NCBI RefSeq assembly: GCF_949628215.1 | Contig: NC_134288.1 | Location: 1,736,001 to 1,800,000, forward strand | Length of the DNA: 64,000 bases | Direction: 5' to 3' | Source of the DNA: Phalacrocorax aristotelis | Lineage: Eukaryota; Chordata; Aves; Suliformes; Phalacrocoracidae | Part shown: in pieces, positions 45,842 through 59,751 of the stretch | Position numbering within the stretch: position 1 is the first letter of the stretch | Layout: the number at the start of each line of letters is the position of its first letter | Made by a program: the position numbers and the translations under genes | The notes under the pieces: generated by a model | What the model was told of the DNA's origin: nothing | Seen by the model: only the letters and a program-made list of their open reading frames with translations | Databases searched by the model: none

Positions 45842-48800
45842 CTGTTGTAAGGCAGAAAAGCTTTATCTTAGTTCCCTCAGTGTTAAATGCAGAGGAACGC
45901 TATGTTTTGTTTAGCCTTGCCCATGAAAACTTGAGGTCCTCTTGGCATCCCTCCCTGCATGCCCTTTTGGTAAAAAATTTTATGACTGTGATAAAAGCCA
46001 GGGAGGCTTTGAAACATGGATGTGTAGGAGAAGGTGGCAGCTGAAGCAGCATTCTTTGGAGAGGAACATCCCCAAGTGTCAACAACCACTACTGCTGACC
46101 AAAGATGGTTGGGTTTCTTTAGTCACTTGAATTTTTTTCCTCTCGTCACTGGCAGGCTCTGTGCAGCTGTAGGAGGAGTTTGCGGTCACCTCCCCCTCTG
46201 AGGCACTGCAGCCAGATTCCCCCACTGAGGTGAGCCCCTTAATTCTCCTGGGAGAATATCAAACCCAGTCCAGGGCATGTTATGCTGGTGGTCTGAGGTC
46301 ATGAAGACCTTCTGCCCCATGGTCCTGTTTCCCAGCCTCCCCAGGCATCAGAAGGGTGTGAGGCGCTGGGTCTTTGGGTGGTGATGGTGTCTGTGCGTGG
46401 CCGTCTTGTGGTGGCCCCAGAAGCTGTGTTTTGGAAGGGTTTGCATGTGCTACATGGGCATGGTGAGGTCCTTGTCCCCTAAACTTGGTGGGAAGGAGAT
46501 AGCCCAGAAACCGTCTTTTGAACTTGCAGCTGAGCCTCACAGCTGCACATGGGCCTGGCCAGGTCCCTGGTGTGCAGCAGGAGCCATGGGAGCGCTGGGA
46601 TGAACTCCCCCTCCTGGGAGCTGCTGCACACTTACCTTTGGCTCCCTGATTCTACCCTGCTCCTTCTCTGCACATGAAACCTGCTCGCTGGCTTCAGTGC
46701 TGGTAGCTGTGGCTGGTCTGGGGACACAGCCCAGTGCTCGGGTTCTGCTTTCCCCTTGCCTCCAATCTCCCTCGCCCACATCCATCTCTAATAAGGCCAA
46801 AAAAGGAACAGGATGGCAGCCCGCCTCCATTCCTGCAGTGCCTCCTGCAGCTCCTGGTGCCTTTGGCCAGTGGTGCAGCTTCCCCGGCAGCAGGGACGGA
46901 GCTGAGCAACGCCACATCCCAAGGGCATCCTGAGCAGGGCTGTGCTGGAGGAGAGGGATGGTTTGGCAATAAAATAGGCAAGGAAGATGAGCTGTTCCCT
47001 GCTCACTCCTCCAGCATACGACAGCCTGGTCCGTGTGTCCTGCTGGTTCTGGAGGCGGGATGTCTGCTCCTGGGCAGACAGAAAGGCTTTGCGGGTGGAA
47101 GGATGCCCTGGCTGCAGCACTGCCTGCAGCTTCCTGTGCCAGTGTGGGATGCTGCAGGACATCACCCACGCAGGCCGTCGTGCCACCGTGGGAGAGGGGA
47201 TGGGAACTGCTGCTTGTGCTGAACTACAGGACCTCCTGTGGCGCTGCAATGTGTCGAGGTGTGGCTGGCCATGCATTGTGGAGGGCCAGTGCTTGCCTGT
47301 TAGTAAACACAGCTCCGTTGTGGCTCGCTGGTACTAGCTGCTAACTTTGGGAAGACTATTGGGCAGAGATTTAACCACAGTCCCTCCAAGGGGCTATTGT
47401 TCACCCTGCAAGGGTGTTCTCTGGTACAGCCCAGGCTGTTTGAATTGCTCTTTCCCTACCCTGACCAAAATCATCTCGCTGCTGGGATCTTGTGGCGGAA
47501 AGGAGCTCACTGCAAGCAGTGATGGTATCCATCTCCAGCTGTGCTGGACACCGCAAGGCAGCCCCATGCGGTGCTGGAGCCTCGTCAGCACTTTTAAGAG
47601 GTGGCTCCTGCAGTTGTATGGCCAACTTTGGAGGGGCCACCCTTGGGAAACCCTTAGCAGCATATCCTGGGAGATCATTGCTTCTGAATACACAGGAACA
47701 CCCTGGGGCCTGGGGCCAGTCTGCTGCCATCACAAGGGCAGCTGCCCTGTCCCCCTCGCCGCCCGGGCACCCCTCCTTCGTGCCAGGCAGACCTGCCACA
47801 AGCCTGCTCAGCCCACTGGCCCAGCAGCAGCTCCCCTGTTTCATTTTTCAGCTGTGATAATGAGCTGGAGCAGCACAGGCAAAGATGCGGGGTAGGGAAG
47901 GGTGGAAGTTGGCAGGAGGGAGGAGGACGGGGCTGGGACAGGACTGCCTGCCCTGGCAGCACTGCGATGTCCCTTTGGCTTATCCCACCCTCCCCAGCAT
48001 ACTTAGGAAGCAGCACCAGGATGGAGTTTGGTTTTTACCAAGTGAAAATACATGGTCATTTATTTTTCTGGTAACTGTGGGTCTTTGCTCTTTCTCTTTA
48101 AAATGAAACTATTTTCTTTACTAACTTCTGAACTTTTAAAGCCAGCCCTGTGGCCCCTTGGCTTTGACTCCAAAGTGGGGAAGGCACAAGTCCAGTGGTG
48201 CAGGAGGCAGGGGGATCATCTTGGCAGGAGCAGTGGCAGAAAGATGAGGGAATAAGGGCAGCTGGTGATGGGGCGAGTGTGGTGATCAGGTTGGTGCATG
48301 GCCTTTGTGCCAGGCTGGCTGGGGTCTCACCCCAGTGCTAACCTTGGCTCTGCTGCCTGAGATCAGCAGCTCCTGGGCTGGAGCAGTGCTGGGGTGGGCT
48401 TTCAGCAGGAGGTGGCAGGAGCAGGACCAGCCTCTGTGCGTTTCCTTCTTGCCAAGCAGGAAGCTGGAGGTTTGGTGGCTGCACCCACTGGCTCAGCCGA
48501 GTCCACCCCAGCGTGCAGGACATAATGGCTGGACATTCCCTGAAATGGTCTGAGCAGCGGGTTTTTGGGAATCCCAGAAAGCATGGGCTTGAACACCAGG
48601 AGTGTGGCTGCTGAGCTCTTGTGTGGAGCACGGTTTGCCCTGTCAAATCCGGCCTTGCTGCAAAGCACTTCTGTCTCACGCAGGAGGCACCTTTCCCTGC
48701 ACTGACCCAAAGAAGTCTCTTCCCATTTCCCAGGCAGCCCAAGGAGGTCTGCTCACAGCAGAAACAGAATGATTAGGAGATGACCAGGCCAAGCTGGACC

Positions 48801-49011
48801 TTGGGACCAAGCATCTTTCCAGGGCATATTTTGCATCAAACAGCAAAACCATGTGCTGTCAAAATCACACTTAATCCCCTTAACGAGAACCATCTCTCTG
48901 GAGGGGGTGCCAAGCTGTGCTTCTGCTGCTGGTCACAGCCGGGACAGGGTAAATATTTAGATAATATTAATTCATGTGGTGAGAGCAAAACTCCTGTTTA
49001 TTTCTCTAGTC

Positions 49012-49035
49012 TTCTGCTAATAATTCTGCTAATAA
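49012..49035. repeat. Two tandem copies of a 12-bp AT-rich unit in MYL9 intron 1
   Basis: TTCTGCTAATAA occurs twice in perfect tandem. It lies within a small AT-rich island inside an otherwise GC-rich intron. Confidence 0.8.
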
Positions 49036-51960
49036 TTCAGCATGTTTTGAAAGCTGAGCCCAGTGCCATGGGCCAGCAGCAGAGCTTTTATTGCTGGCTC
49101 TGGCCCAGCACAGCAAAGTTGTGGTGTTCAGCTGAGCTTCCCCACAGTGCTGCCTGGGGGATGGTCACAGGCCGGCCGCGCACCCTGGTGTCTGGCAGGG
49201 CACGCAGAAGGAGGCTGTCTATTGCAAAGGGCTTCATGGTGCAGCAGTGCTGGAGGAAGCAGCGGGCAAGAGATGGGCTGCGGGGGGTGAGATCTGCCCA
49301 CCCAGCTGTGGGCATGGCTGGACTCTCCGGTCCTGCCGCTCTCAGCTGGCTGGTGACAAATGTCTCTTTCCTGGTGGGCACTGGGAAGGGACCAAGTGTT
49401 TGGGGGATGATGGGGTGAGTTGATGACTGCTGTTAGGTGCTGGGTGCTGGCCAGGGCAGCTGGGGCAGTGCAGGGCAGGGGGCTGACAGCAGTGTGGTTT
49501 CTATCCCAGTCCTGCAGCCACTGGGGCTCATGGGGGATGAGGTGGGGAATGTCTACCGGGGGACATGGAGCATGTTCGCTGCAGGTGAAGGGCCCAGCTT
49601 GGGCTCGGTGGGTGCTGCCAGGCTTTCTGGTGTGGTGCACCCACAGTGGGGGGGTGTCAGGGTGGGGGGAGGGTCCCCAGCCCCCTCCGAGCTTGAGTGG
49701 AGACCGTGGTGCCAGGCAGCCGTGCTGGCACTGACACTGTAGCTGGTATTTGGCACTTACCACAGGCCCCCCCTCACCCCTGTGATGTCCTTCCAGCACA
49801 GCTAGGGAGCCGGAGGACTGCAGCTGCTTAGGGACCTGTTCCAGCCCCCACATCTGCAACGCCTTGAAAGAGGGATAGCAGGAGGGGAGGGAAAGAGCTG
49901 GAAAGCAGGTACAGTCTGGGGAGGGCTTGGCAGGAGCTGTGCAGGAGATGGCTGTTTGCCCCAGTCTGTGCCAGCACTGGGGTCCCACTGGGAAGGATGC
50001 TCCCCAAGGCCCTGCAGTGTCCCGGGGTGGGTCAGCATTAAGGACCCAGCTGGGAAGCAGATCCTGGAGCAGCATGCCCAGGGTGGCCAGACCAGCCAGG
50101 CACGGTTGCTGGCACGCAGCTTGCTGGTGGTGTTGCTTTGTGCTGCTTCTTGCAACATGATGTTGCTCCTTAACTGCTCCACATCCCCTGCCAGAGAAGG
50201 CAGGAACCCAGGCAGCCCTGCTGCCCACTGTGGCACGGGGCACACAGCACAGCACAGTAATAATATTCTGCTCTTCTTCCACAGAATTAATTCATTAACC
50301 ATTAATTTAATGTTCCCTCCCCAGCTGCTCCCCATGCCAGATGCTGACCCAGATGGGGAAAATGAGACACAGGGCTGCATGTGAGGAAGAAATGCTTGCA
50401 GCAGAAACATGAGGGCTCTGAGCAGCGTCTCTCCTTTGGGCTGACCTTGCCCCAGACTTTCTCTCAGGGCCGTGCTGAGCTGGCAGCCACCACCATCCCG
50501 CTGCCAGGCTGGTCTTTGCTGGCATCTTGCTGAGTTACCCTCGGCAGGATTCGACTGGGAGGGGTCTGAGCATCCACCTCTCAGGCACCATTGGTGGTTG
50601 CTGGGGGTGCCGAGCACCCTGTATAGATCCCATTTGGGTCCCCAGCAGCCATGGTGCAGGGTGCCTTAAGTACTGACTGCATCCCTCAGCCTGGCAGTGG
50701 CAGGGGATAGATATCACCAAACCCCTGCTTGGAGTCTCTGAAGGTGCTTGGGTACCACCTTGGGGTGGGAACGGGCTGTCTGCTCCAGCCCAGCTCTGCT
50801 GGGCGCTTGCCAGCATGGGCTGGGGGCAGGACGCCCTCCTTTGAAAGACCAGGTTTTCCTGCCAGGGTCCTGCCTGGTGGTGTTTGGGGTCTGTGCAGCC
50901 CCTTTGCCATTCCCCATGGGACATGCATTGCCACAGCCATGTCCTCAAAGGTCTGTCCATCCCACTGCTGTCCCCCTCTTTGCCCCTCTGGGCTGTTCCC
51001 TTCTCCTGGCATTCATTACCTGTAACAACAGCACCAGACCTCAGCATGCTGTGGTCTCAGCATTGTTTGGCCGCTCTCCCTCTGCCACGCAGGAGCTTTG
51101 CAGCCCCTGGAGGTCCACTAGCCCCCTCCCCTCCACTTTGGTGCCCTTCCCTTGGGCTCCCCGGGCAGACCACGGGGTGCATTCAGGCCATGGCGGGGAG
51201 GGAGGCAGCGAGCGGCCTTTGGCCCGGCAGTGGCAGGAGGTGGGATGGATGGAGGGTGGGACGGAGGGGGAGGGGAGGCAGTGGTATGTAAGGAATGTGC
51301 CCGGAGCAGATAACCCCTTCCTGCTGGCTGGGTGCTGGGTGCTGTGTGAGCCCATCTCCTGGGATGCAGCTGGGGGCTGCTTTTGCCCAGGGAAAGGGAG
51401 CATGCTGGGGAGACCTGTCACCCTGGGAGCTGGGCCAGGGATGGCTGGGGAGAGCCTTGTCAGAGGAGGAGGGGAGGCCTGGGGGTGGGGGGTATGGCTA
51501 AGCTCTGCCTAAAATACTGAGGCACCTGTCCCCATGGTCCCCCGGGACTGTCGGCAGGAGGGGATGCTGGGTGCTGGGCTTGGCATCTCTCCCTGTGCCT
51601 GGGATGCAAAGGGGACAGGTAGCAAGCAGGTTTGGGAGTCTGGGGGCTGAGGGTGCAGGCAGGGACCCCTGTCTGCAGCCAGTGGGGACAGCCCTGGGAA
51701 GGGGTGCCAGTGAGCACTGCCTGCTCTTGTTACTTCCCAGGGGACTCAGAGCTTGAGTCTCACCTGTCCCCATGTCTGATCCTGCCTTATCTCACTGTTG
51801 CCGAACTGTGTGACAGCCAGGGGATCTGAGGCACAGGACTGGAGGTGCCAGGAGTTGTGTGTCCCTGCCTCTGCTCCCACCCCCTGGGCTCTGCCTGTCC
51901 CCGGCCCTCCTGACGCTCCTGCCTGCTGCCCTGCCCCTAGCTACCACCCCAGCCGCCAAG

Positions 51961-53869
<1,909 letters not shown>

Positions 53870-55560
53870 AGCCTGGGGCCGGTCACCCCCTCTGCTTCCT
53901 CCTGCACATGCTCCCCACCCCTCGGCCCCCTCTTGCTCTCCCACAGCAGGCTCCCCCCGTGGGAAATACCTCCCAGGACCAGCACCCCACATCGGGTCAC
54001 GCTTGGAGGGGAAGCGCTCCTGTCACTGTGCTGCTGTGTGCCCATCCATCAGCCCCAGACCTCCCCTCCCATCGCCTCTCCCACCCACAGGCTTGCCCTG
54101 CTGGGAGCCCCAGCCTTCCTGTGACCCCCCCCAGCAGCTGTTGACCCCCTTGAAGCCACCATGCCGCTGGTCCCTGGGGCCAGGGTGAGCATCCCAGGTG
54201 AGCGCTGGCCTGCAGGCATTTTGGCTAGCTTGAGCCCAAGCAATCCCGGTCTAGGGCTGTAGCAGAGAGAGAAGGCATCTCTCCCCTCTCCTCCCGCACT
54301 CCCTTCCTTCATGAAAGAAAAAACACTGTTTCCTTCCCCCTGGCTGTTTTATGGCTTTAGAGCCTGTCATCTGAGAGATTTGGGAAGCTGAAGTGGCGTA
54401 CGAAACCTGATGGGTGTTATATAGAGATGTGCCATGTGTGGCTTCCTTGTGGATGGGCGCCATGCTGTGCCGTGCTATGCTGCCTGCCTGCCTGGTGGGT
54501 TTGCAGGGCAGGTTCGGGCACTGCATCTCCCCACTTCACTGCCATTGCCAGCCAGGGACTCTTCCAGCAGTGCAGCCTGTTTTCAAAGCCAAATTGCTCC
54601 TAACCCATGTAAAATCAGCTTGACCATAATTTTCCACCTTTGCTGATGGGATGAGGGTTGCTCTGCTCGGCCCCTGTGTTGGTGTGGGCAGACAGGTGGG
54701 CTGAGATACGCTTGGCAAGGTGCTGGCCACGCTCCCCTCATCAGCTGGTTTGGGGTCCCAGGGGCTCGGCTACCCTTCTGCATCACCCTGAGTGGGCCGG
54801 TGGGGGGTAAGAGACAGGGAGGGTAAGAAATAGGAAGGAGGGTTGTCCCCTTGGTTTGGTTATCACCACCTTGACAAGGGTATGGGAGCGTGAGGGGCTC
54901 CTGCCTTGCAAAGGTACCATCTTAAGTACTGCCTGAAGTCAGCCCATCTCCCTGCCCGAAGGATGAGTTTCCTGCATGTCTTTATTTAAAATGGGGGAAA
55001 AAGTGATGACAAACTTACAGAACCTGGCAAGGGCAGAGATCCTCCCAGCACACTGGGAAAGCTCAGGGTCTGCGGGGGCTCTGTGGGTGCTGCTGGGATC
55101 AGGGGGGTCAGCAGCCCCATCCTTGTTCAGAGACCTGCCAGGCCCTGGGCTCTCACCTGGGAGACAACCCGCAGCTGAAAAGCTTCTCCTTGCTTCTCAG
55201 TGCTTCTATTTCCCAGGCACCACCAACAAAATGAAACATGAACTAAATTAATCAGGGACGCAGATATGGGAAAGGCTGAACACGTGCTCTCCTGGGGAGC
55301 TCCCCAGGGTCATGGCTCACGCTCTGCAGCCACAGCCGCACACCAGCCCACCACCAGGCTTGTAGATGCCAAGCTCCTTCCCTAATTCCCTGCTGTATCA
55401 GGGAAAAACTTACAGTTGTCCCGCTTCCAGTGCAAAGTCCCAGGCCTGAAGTCTGCTGGAGGGCAGGATGCGTTTTAAAGCGCCCCCTTCACTGGGATGC
55501 ACACCAAAGTGAATGTCTCACAGACATCACTCTGGGGCAGAAGGGCTGATGCTGGAGGTC
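53870..55560 (+). other. MYL9 3' UTR and downstream region
   Basis: The 3' UTR starts here, but no canonical poly(A) hexamer was found on the plus strand up to 55260. Cleavage may rely on a variant signal. No other gene is seen. Confidence 0.4.
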
Positions 55561-55815
55561 GAATCATAGAATCATTAAGGTTGGAAAAGACCCTTAAGAT
55601 CATCGAGTCCAACCGCTAACGTATCACTGCCAAGTCCACCACTAAACCATATCCTCAGGCACCACGTCTGCCCTTCTTTTAAACACCTCCAGGGATGGTG
55701 ACTCCACCACCTCTCTGGGCAGCCTGTGCCAGTGCCTGACAGCCCTTTCGGTGAAGAATTTTTTCCTAACATCCAACCTAAATCTCCCCTGGCGCAGCTT
55801 GAGGCCATTTCTGAC
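55561..55815 (-). mobile_element. CR1 LINE 3' fragment, antisense
   Basis: It starts with two overlapping copies of the CR1 terminal octamer (ATCATAGAATCATTAAGG), continues through GGTTGGAAAAGACCCTTAAG, and shares the CACCACCTCTCTGGGCAGCC segment with the copy at 39881-40823. It is 5'-truncated to about 250 bp. An intact 3' terminus marks it as a genuine insertion. Confidence 0.95.
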
Positions 55816-58794
55816 CTAGGAAAGGACCTCCAGCTTCTTCAAGGTCTCTTCTGGAGGCAGCTGCATCCAGAAGCAATGTTCAGCCCCTCTGACCCCAAAT
55901 GATCAGCTTGTGTGACCAGCCCAGAGTCTCCCGGTGTTGCGAGTGGGATGGTCTTGGTGGCTGGCCGCCAGCAGAGCTGCCAGAGGCTCCAGTGTGGGGC
56001 TTGCGGAAGCACTGTCTCAAGCAGCTCCTAAAGCTGCTGTGTCTGAACTGTCCCCTTCACCAGCACAGCTGTGGTTACACCACAGGACTCTCAGGAGAGG
56101 GCATGCTTCAGCCCTGATTCCAGCAAAGTAGAGGAACTTTGCTCGTTGGCACTGGGGTACATTTGGGAAGAGTAAATATGGCCCTTGCAAAAGGGAGTCC
56201 TGCCTCCCCCACCTCCTGGAGCTCCTGGAGCAGGTGGATGAAGAGGTTATCTGGGTAACAAAGATGGGGTTGTCTTGCCCACCGGATGGAGGGGCCGTGG
56301 CACCCAAGCATGGGGCTCCAGTGCTGGGGTTGGGCAGAGCCATGCAGTGCTGGAGGCGGTGAAGCAGCTCATGCTACAACTGACTTGGGCTGAGCCCTGC
56401 ACCACAGGGCTGTGGCACAAACAGTCGGACACTGGGTGTTTTTGGGGTGCTACTTGTTCGCAGCCGGTGCCCAGCCAGCATGCAATGGCCCGTATCAGCA
56501 CTCTAATGCAACTGTCGGTCTCCTCGCCGCGCGGGTGGCGATTGCTTTTAAACCTTTAAACCTGGCTTTAAAGCCCTGCTGGAGGTGCGTGAAGGAGCAC
56601 ACCAGCCCGAGGCTCCCACTCCATCCCTGAGCAGGGGAAGGACAAACCCGGCTATCATTTCCTTCCTGATTAACGCCACCACAACTCCAGCCCAGGCCAT
56701 CGAGCCTTGGCTTTTGTAGAGCAAAGGCAGGCTATGAAACAGTAAAAAAGCCCTGTTAACACTGCTCCCAGGACCAGTCCTACTGGAGGAATCCCAGCCT
56801 GCAGGGAGTCTGGTGGCCCTGAGCAGGGAGCAGTACCCCTGCTGCTGGAAGGCTAGAGCCAGGCCCCAGGGGCAGGTCTGTAGCCAACAGCCAGCACAGC
56901 TGACCACAAATCCAATTTTCCTTGCCAAACAATCCAGATTAAATATCAGAGGGTTGGCAAAGGGTGAAGGGAGTCCTGCCTGGGACAGGTCAACGCCTTT
57001 GGGGGCTGCCTTGGGTTTCCAGCATCCCCCTTCGGGCTCTTGCTGGCTGATTGTTTTTAAAATTGCTGAAGTTTAATAGTATTATCATGTCAATGGGCCT
57101 GGCCAGACTTTGCCGGGCTGGCTGCCTGGGGACTCAGCCTGGACAAGCCCTTTAGCGAGAGCAGGCAGGGAGATGCCCCATAGACCCATGCCCCGGAAGG
57201 CTCCTAATTCCCCATCAGCTGTGGGCTCCCTGGCTCCTGCTTCAGGCTGGGTTTGCCCAGGGACTTAGGCTCCCCAGGTGTTGCACTCGGGCACCCAGTG
57301 GGATTTTTCCAAAGTTGCTTCCACACTACCTGTACCTCCAGCCCAGGGAGCGCAGGAGGGTTCATGGCCCAGCCCTGGGCAGGTATTTGAGCCCAGGGAC
57401 TATTTCCCAGTTGTCTCAGTTAGGCAGAAGACTAATACAGCCTTTTTCAAAGGGTAGGAGCAAAAGCAGACTGCTCGGAAGGACAGTCCTGCCTGGGCAT
57501 GGCAGCTGACACAGACCCCGGGGGGCGGCCGGGGGGGTCTCTGTGGTGTCACCCACCAGGAGCAGGCTGGGCGCCTGGGCAGGGAGCAGAGCGGGCAGGA
57601 TGAATGCACCCTGCCTGGTAACGGCCCCGGTTTGCAGGCAGGAGCGAGCCTGGTGTGGGAGGGCTGGCTGGGGCAGGGGATGCACCACGCGCTGGGGCAA
57701 ACTTGCAGCAGATGGGATTTGCACCCAGGGCTGGCCCCACACCTTGCCTGTGGTTCACCAGCCTTTACTGCATTTGCATTAACGGAGCAATAGCAATTTG
57801 GAGGTATGGTTTCACTCAGGACATTGAAGATTTAGCAGCAACTAAACAAATGCTTTAAGGGATTCTCCTCTTATGCTATTTAATCCTTTATTACACCAGG
57901 CAATCTGCTTTGCACAGACCAAGACCCTGCTTTAAATGAAAGTTTTTATGCAGCTTTTCTCAATAACCGAACAGATACCCATCTTTTTCCATGCAAGCAG
58001 AAAAGAGGGGAGGAAGGGGAGCTGCAGCACAGCCTGAAAAGGTGGTGGAGCCTGGGAGGGGAGAGCTGTCCCCAGGGCAGCTCCTGCACCAGTGTGCCAT
58101 CAAGTACCTGCAGCAAACAAGCTCTGCATGGAGAAAAACGGAACAGGACCCTTGGGGCTGCTGTGCCCCATGAGCACACGGGTCCCTGGAGGATGCACAC
58201 ATGCATGCTGTGCTCGGTGTTGCTTACCTGCTTGTCCTGAGCATCTGGCAGAGGGGGAAGGTGTGACGCAGACCCATCACAGAAGGGCATGGAGCACGGG
58301 GTGGGGAAATCCTGTGGGACTCACATCCTCGACCTGCTTGCATGTAAACAGAGCGATTTGGCCTCCAAAACTCAAAAGGTCACCTTGGGCTCTGCTATTG
58401 CAGTGGAGAGGTGCAGGGAGAGCAGTGGCAGCCCCATAAGGCCTCCGAAGGCCTCACCCGGCCCATTGGCAATGGACACAGCAAAGGTCCCACCTCGTGC
58501 CTCCTCGATCACCGCTCCTGCTTTGAAACACCTTCCACTTTCATGGGAGCCGTCATGTGTTGAGCTTCTGATTTCCCATTTAATAAGTGAAAAAGCCACC
58601 GAAGCACCGGTGGTGCCTCAGGGTGGCCTGAGGTCCCTGGGGCTGTCACCCACCCCCACCCCAGCAGCTCCTGTCTCCAGGCCTGGCCCTGCAACCAGTG
58701 CCTGCCCGTTCCCTGCCTGCCGACACCAGTAGCGCCTTGGTGCTGGGCTGCAGGATTCAGACTTAACATGGCGGAGCAGAAGGACCCTGTGCGG
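55816..58794. other. Intergenic region between MYL9 and TGIF2
   Basis: No exon was recognised. An AT-rich segment at about 57760-57970 contains an ATTTGCAT octamer and stands out from GC-rich flanks. Confidence 0.4.
57772..57779. promoter_or_regulatory. ATTTGCAT octamer (POU/Oct type) in an AT-rich island
   Basis: A perfect octamer motif lies in a block of about 200 bp of low GC content between MYL9 and TGIF2. It is a candidate enhancer core; chance occurrence cannot be excluded. Confidence 0.25.
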
Positions 58795-59268
58795 TGCCTT
58801 GTGGGGGTGCCCGTGGGTGGGTGCCTGTGGGTGGGTGTTGCTGCGTGGGTATCCCTGCACAGGTGTACCTGTGCGAGTGTCCCTCCATGGGTGTCCCTGT
58901 GCGAGTGTCCCTGGGTGGCAGTCCCTGTGTGGGTGTCCTGGTGCGAGTGTCCCTGGGTGGATGCCCCTGGGTGGGAGTCCCTGTGAGGGTGTCCCAGTGT
59001 GGGTGCCCTGGTGCGGGTGTCCCTGTGCGAGTGTCCCTGCATAGGTATCCCTGTGTGGGTGTCCCTGGGTGGATGCCCCTGGGTGGGAGCCCCAGTGCGA
59101 GTGCCCTGGTGCGGGTGTCCCTGTGCGAGCGTCCCTGGTGCGGGTGCCCCTGGGTGGGAGTCCAAGTGCGGGTGCCCTGGTGCGGGTGTCCCTGTGTGAG
59201 TGTCCCTGCATGGGTGTCCCAGTGTGGGTGTCCCGGTGCGGGTGCCGGGGTGCAGCTCTATGCGGGGG
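58795..59268. repeat. Minisatellite with 15-bp unit, about 31 copies
   Basis: Degenerate tandem units of the type GTGTCCCTGTGCGAG and variants (GGTGG, CATGG endings) run for about 470 bp up to the TGIF2 CpG island. Because 15 is a multiple of three, open frames run across it on both strands (185 codons on plus, 197 and 357 on minus) with five-residue repeats. These frames are not taken as genes. Confidence 0.92.
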
Positions 59269-59385
59269 TGGGGGTTACCGCCGCATTCCTGCCGCCCGGC
59301 GGGTGCGGGGGCTCCCTCCCGCCGGGCACCGTGTCCGGGAGCGGGGGCTGAGCCCCATCCCCACCGCGGGGCCGCTCCGGGCGCC

Positions 59386-59404
59386 GGGGGGGGGGGGGGG
59401 GGGG
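59386..59404 (+). repeat. Run of 19 G
   Basis: The uninterrupted guanine run is directly followed by CCG triplets in the TGIF2 CpG island. It can form a G-quadruplex and is prone to sequencing and length errors, so the exact length in the genome may differ. Confidence 0.85.
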
Positions 59405-59699
59405 CCGCCGCCGCCGCCGCCGCCGCCAGGTACCGGCCCGGGGCTCGGCGGGGCGGGGGCTGGGGTGCCCGCTGCCCGGTGCGGCGGCGGTGACAGCCGG
59501 GGGCGGGCGGGCCGGGGCCGGGGGCGGGGGGCCCGGCCGAGTTCCTGCCTCCTCGGGAACAAAGGGAACTCTGTCTCGGCATCTGTCACCGCCGCCCACC
59601 CAAAACTTTTCGCTGCGCCTCGGCCGCCCGCCCCGCCGCCGCGGGAGGGTCCCGTCGCACCCCCGGCACCGGCACCGGAGCGGCGGCGGCGGCGCGACC

Positions 59700-59751
59700 C
59701 CGGCGCGGCCCATGCAAGGGCCGAGGCGGCGGCGGCGGCGGCGGCCCGGGG
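59700..59751 (+). other. TGIF2: TGIF2 non-coding exon, donor side (inferred)
   Basis: A good donor, CCCGGGG followed by GTAAGA, ends an exon at 59751. It would splice to the acceptor TTGCCAG at 60681-60683, 35 nt upstream of the TGIF2 ATG. The start of this exon is not determined; an alternative donor lies at 59430. Confidence 0.45.

Noticed and set aside
58509-59582. 357-codon minus-strand frame with His-Arg-Asp-Thr repeats
   Set aside because: It is the 15-bp minisatellite read in frame plus CpG-island sequence. No start context, splice sites or homology support a gene.
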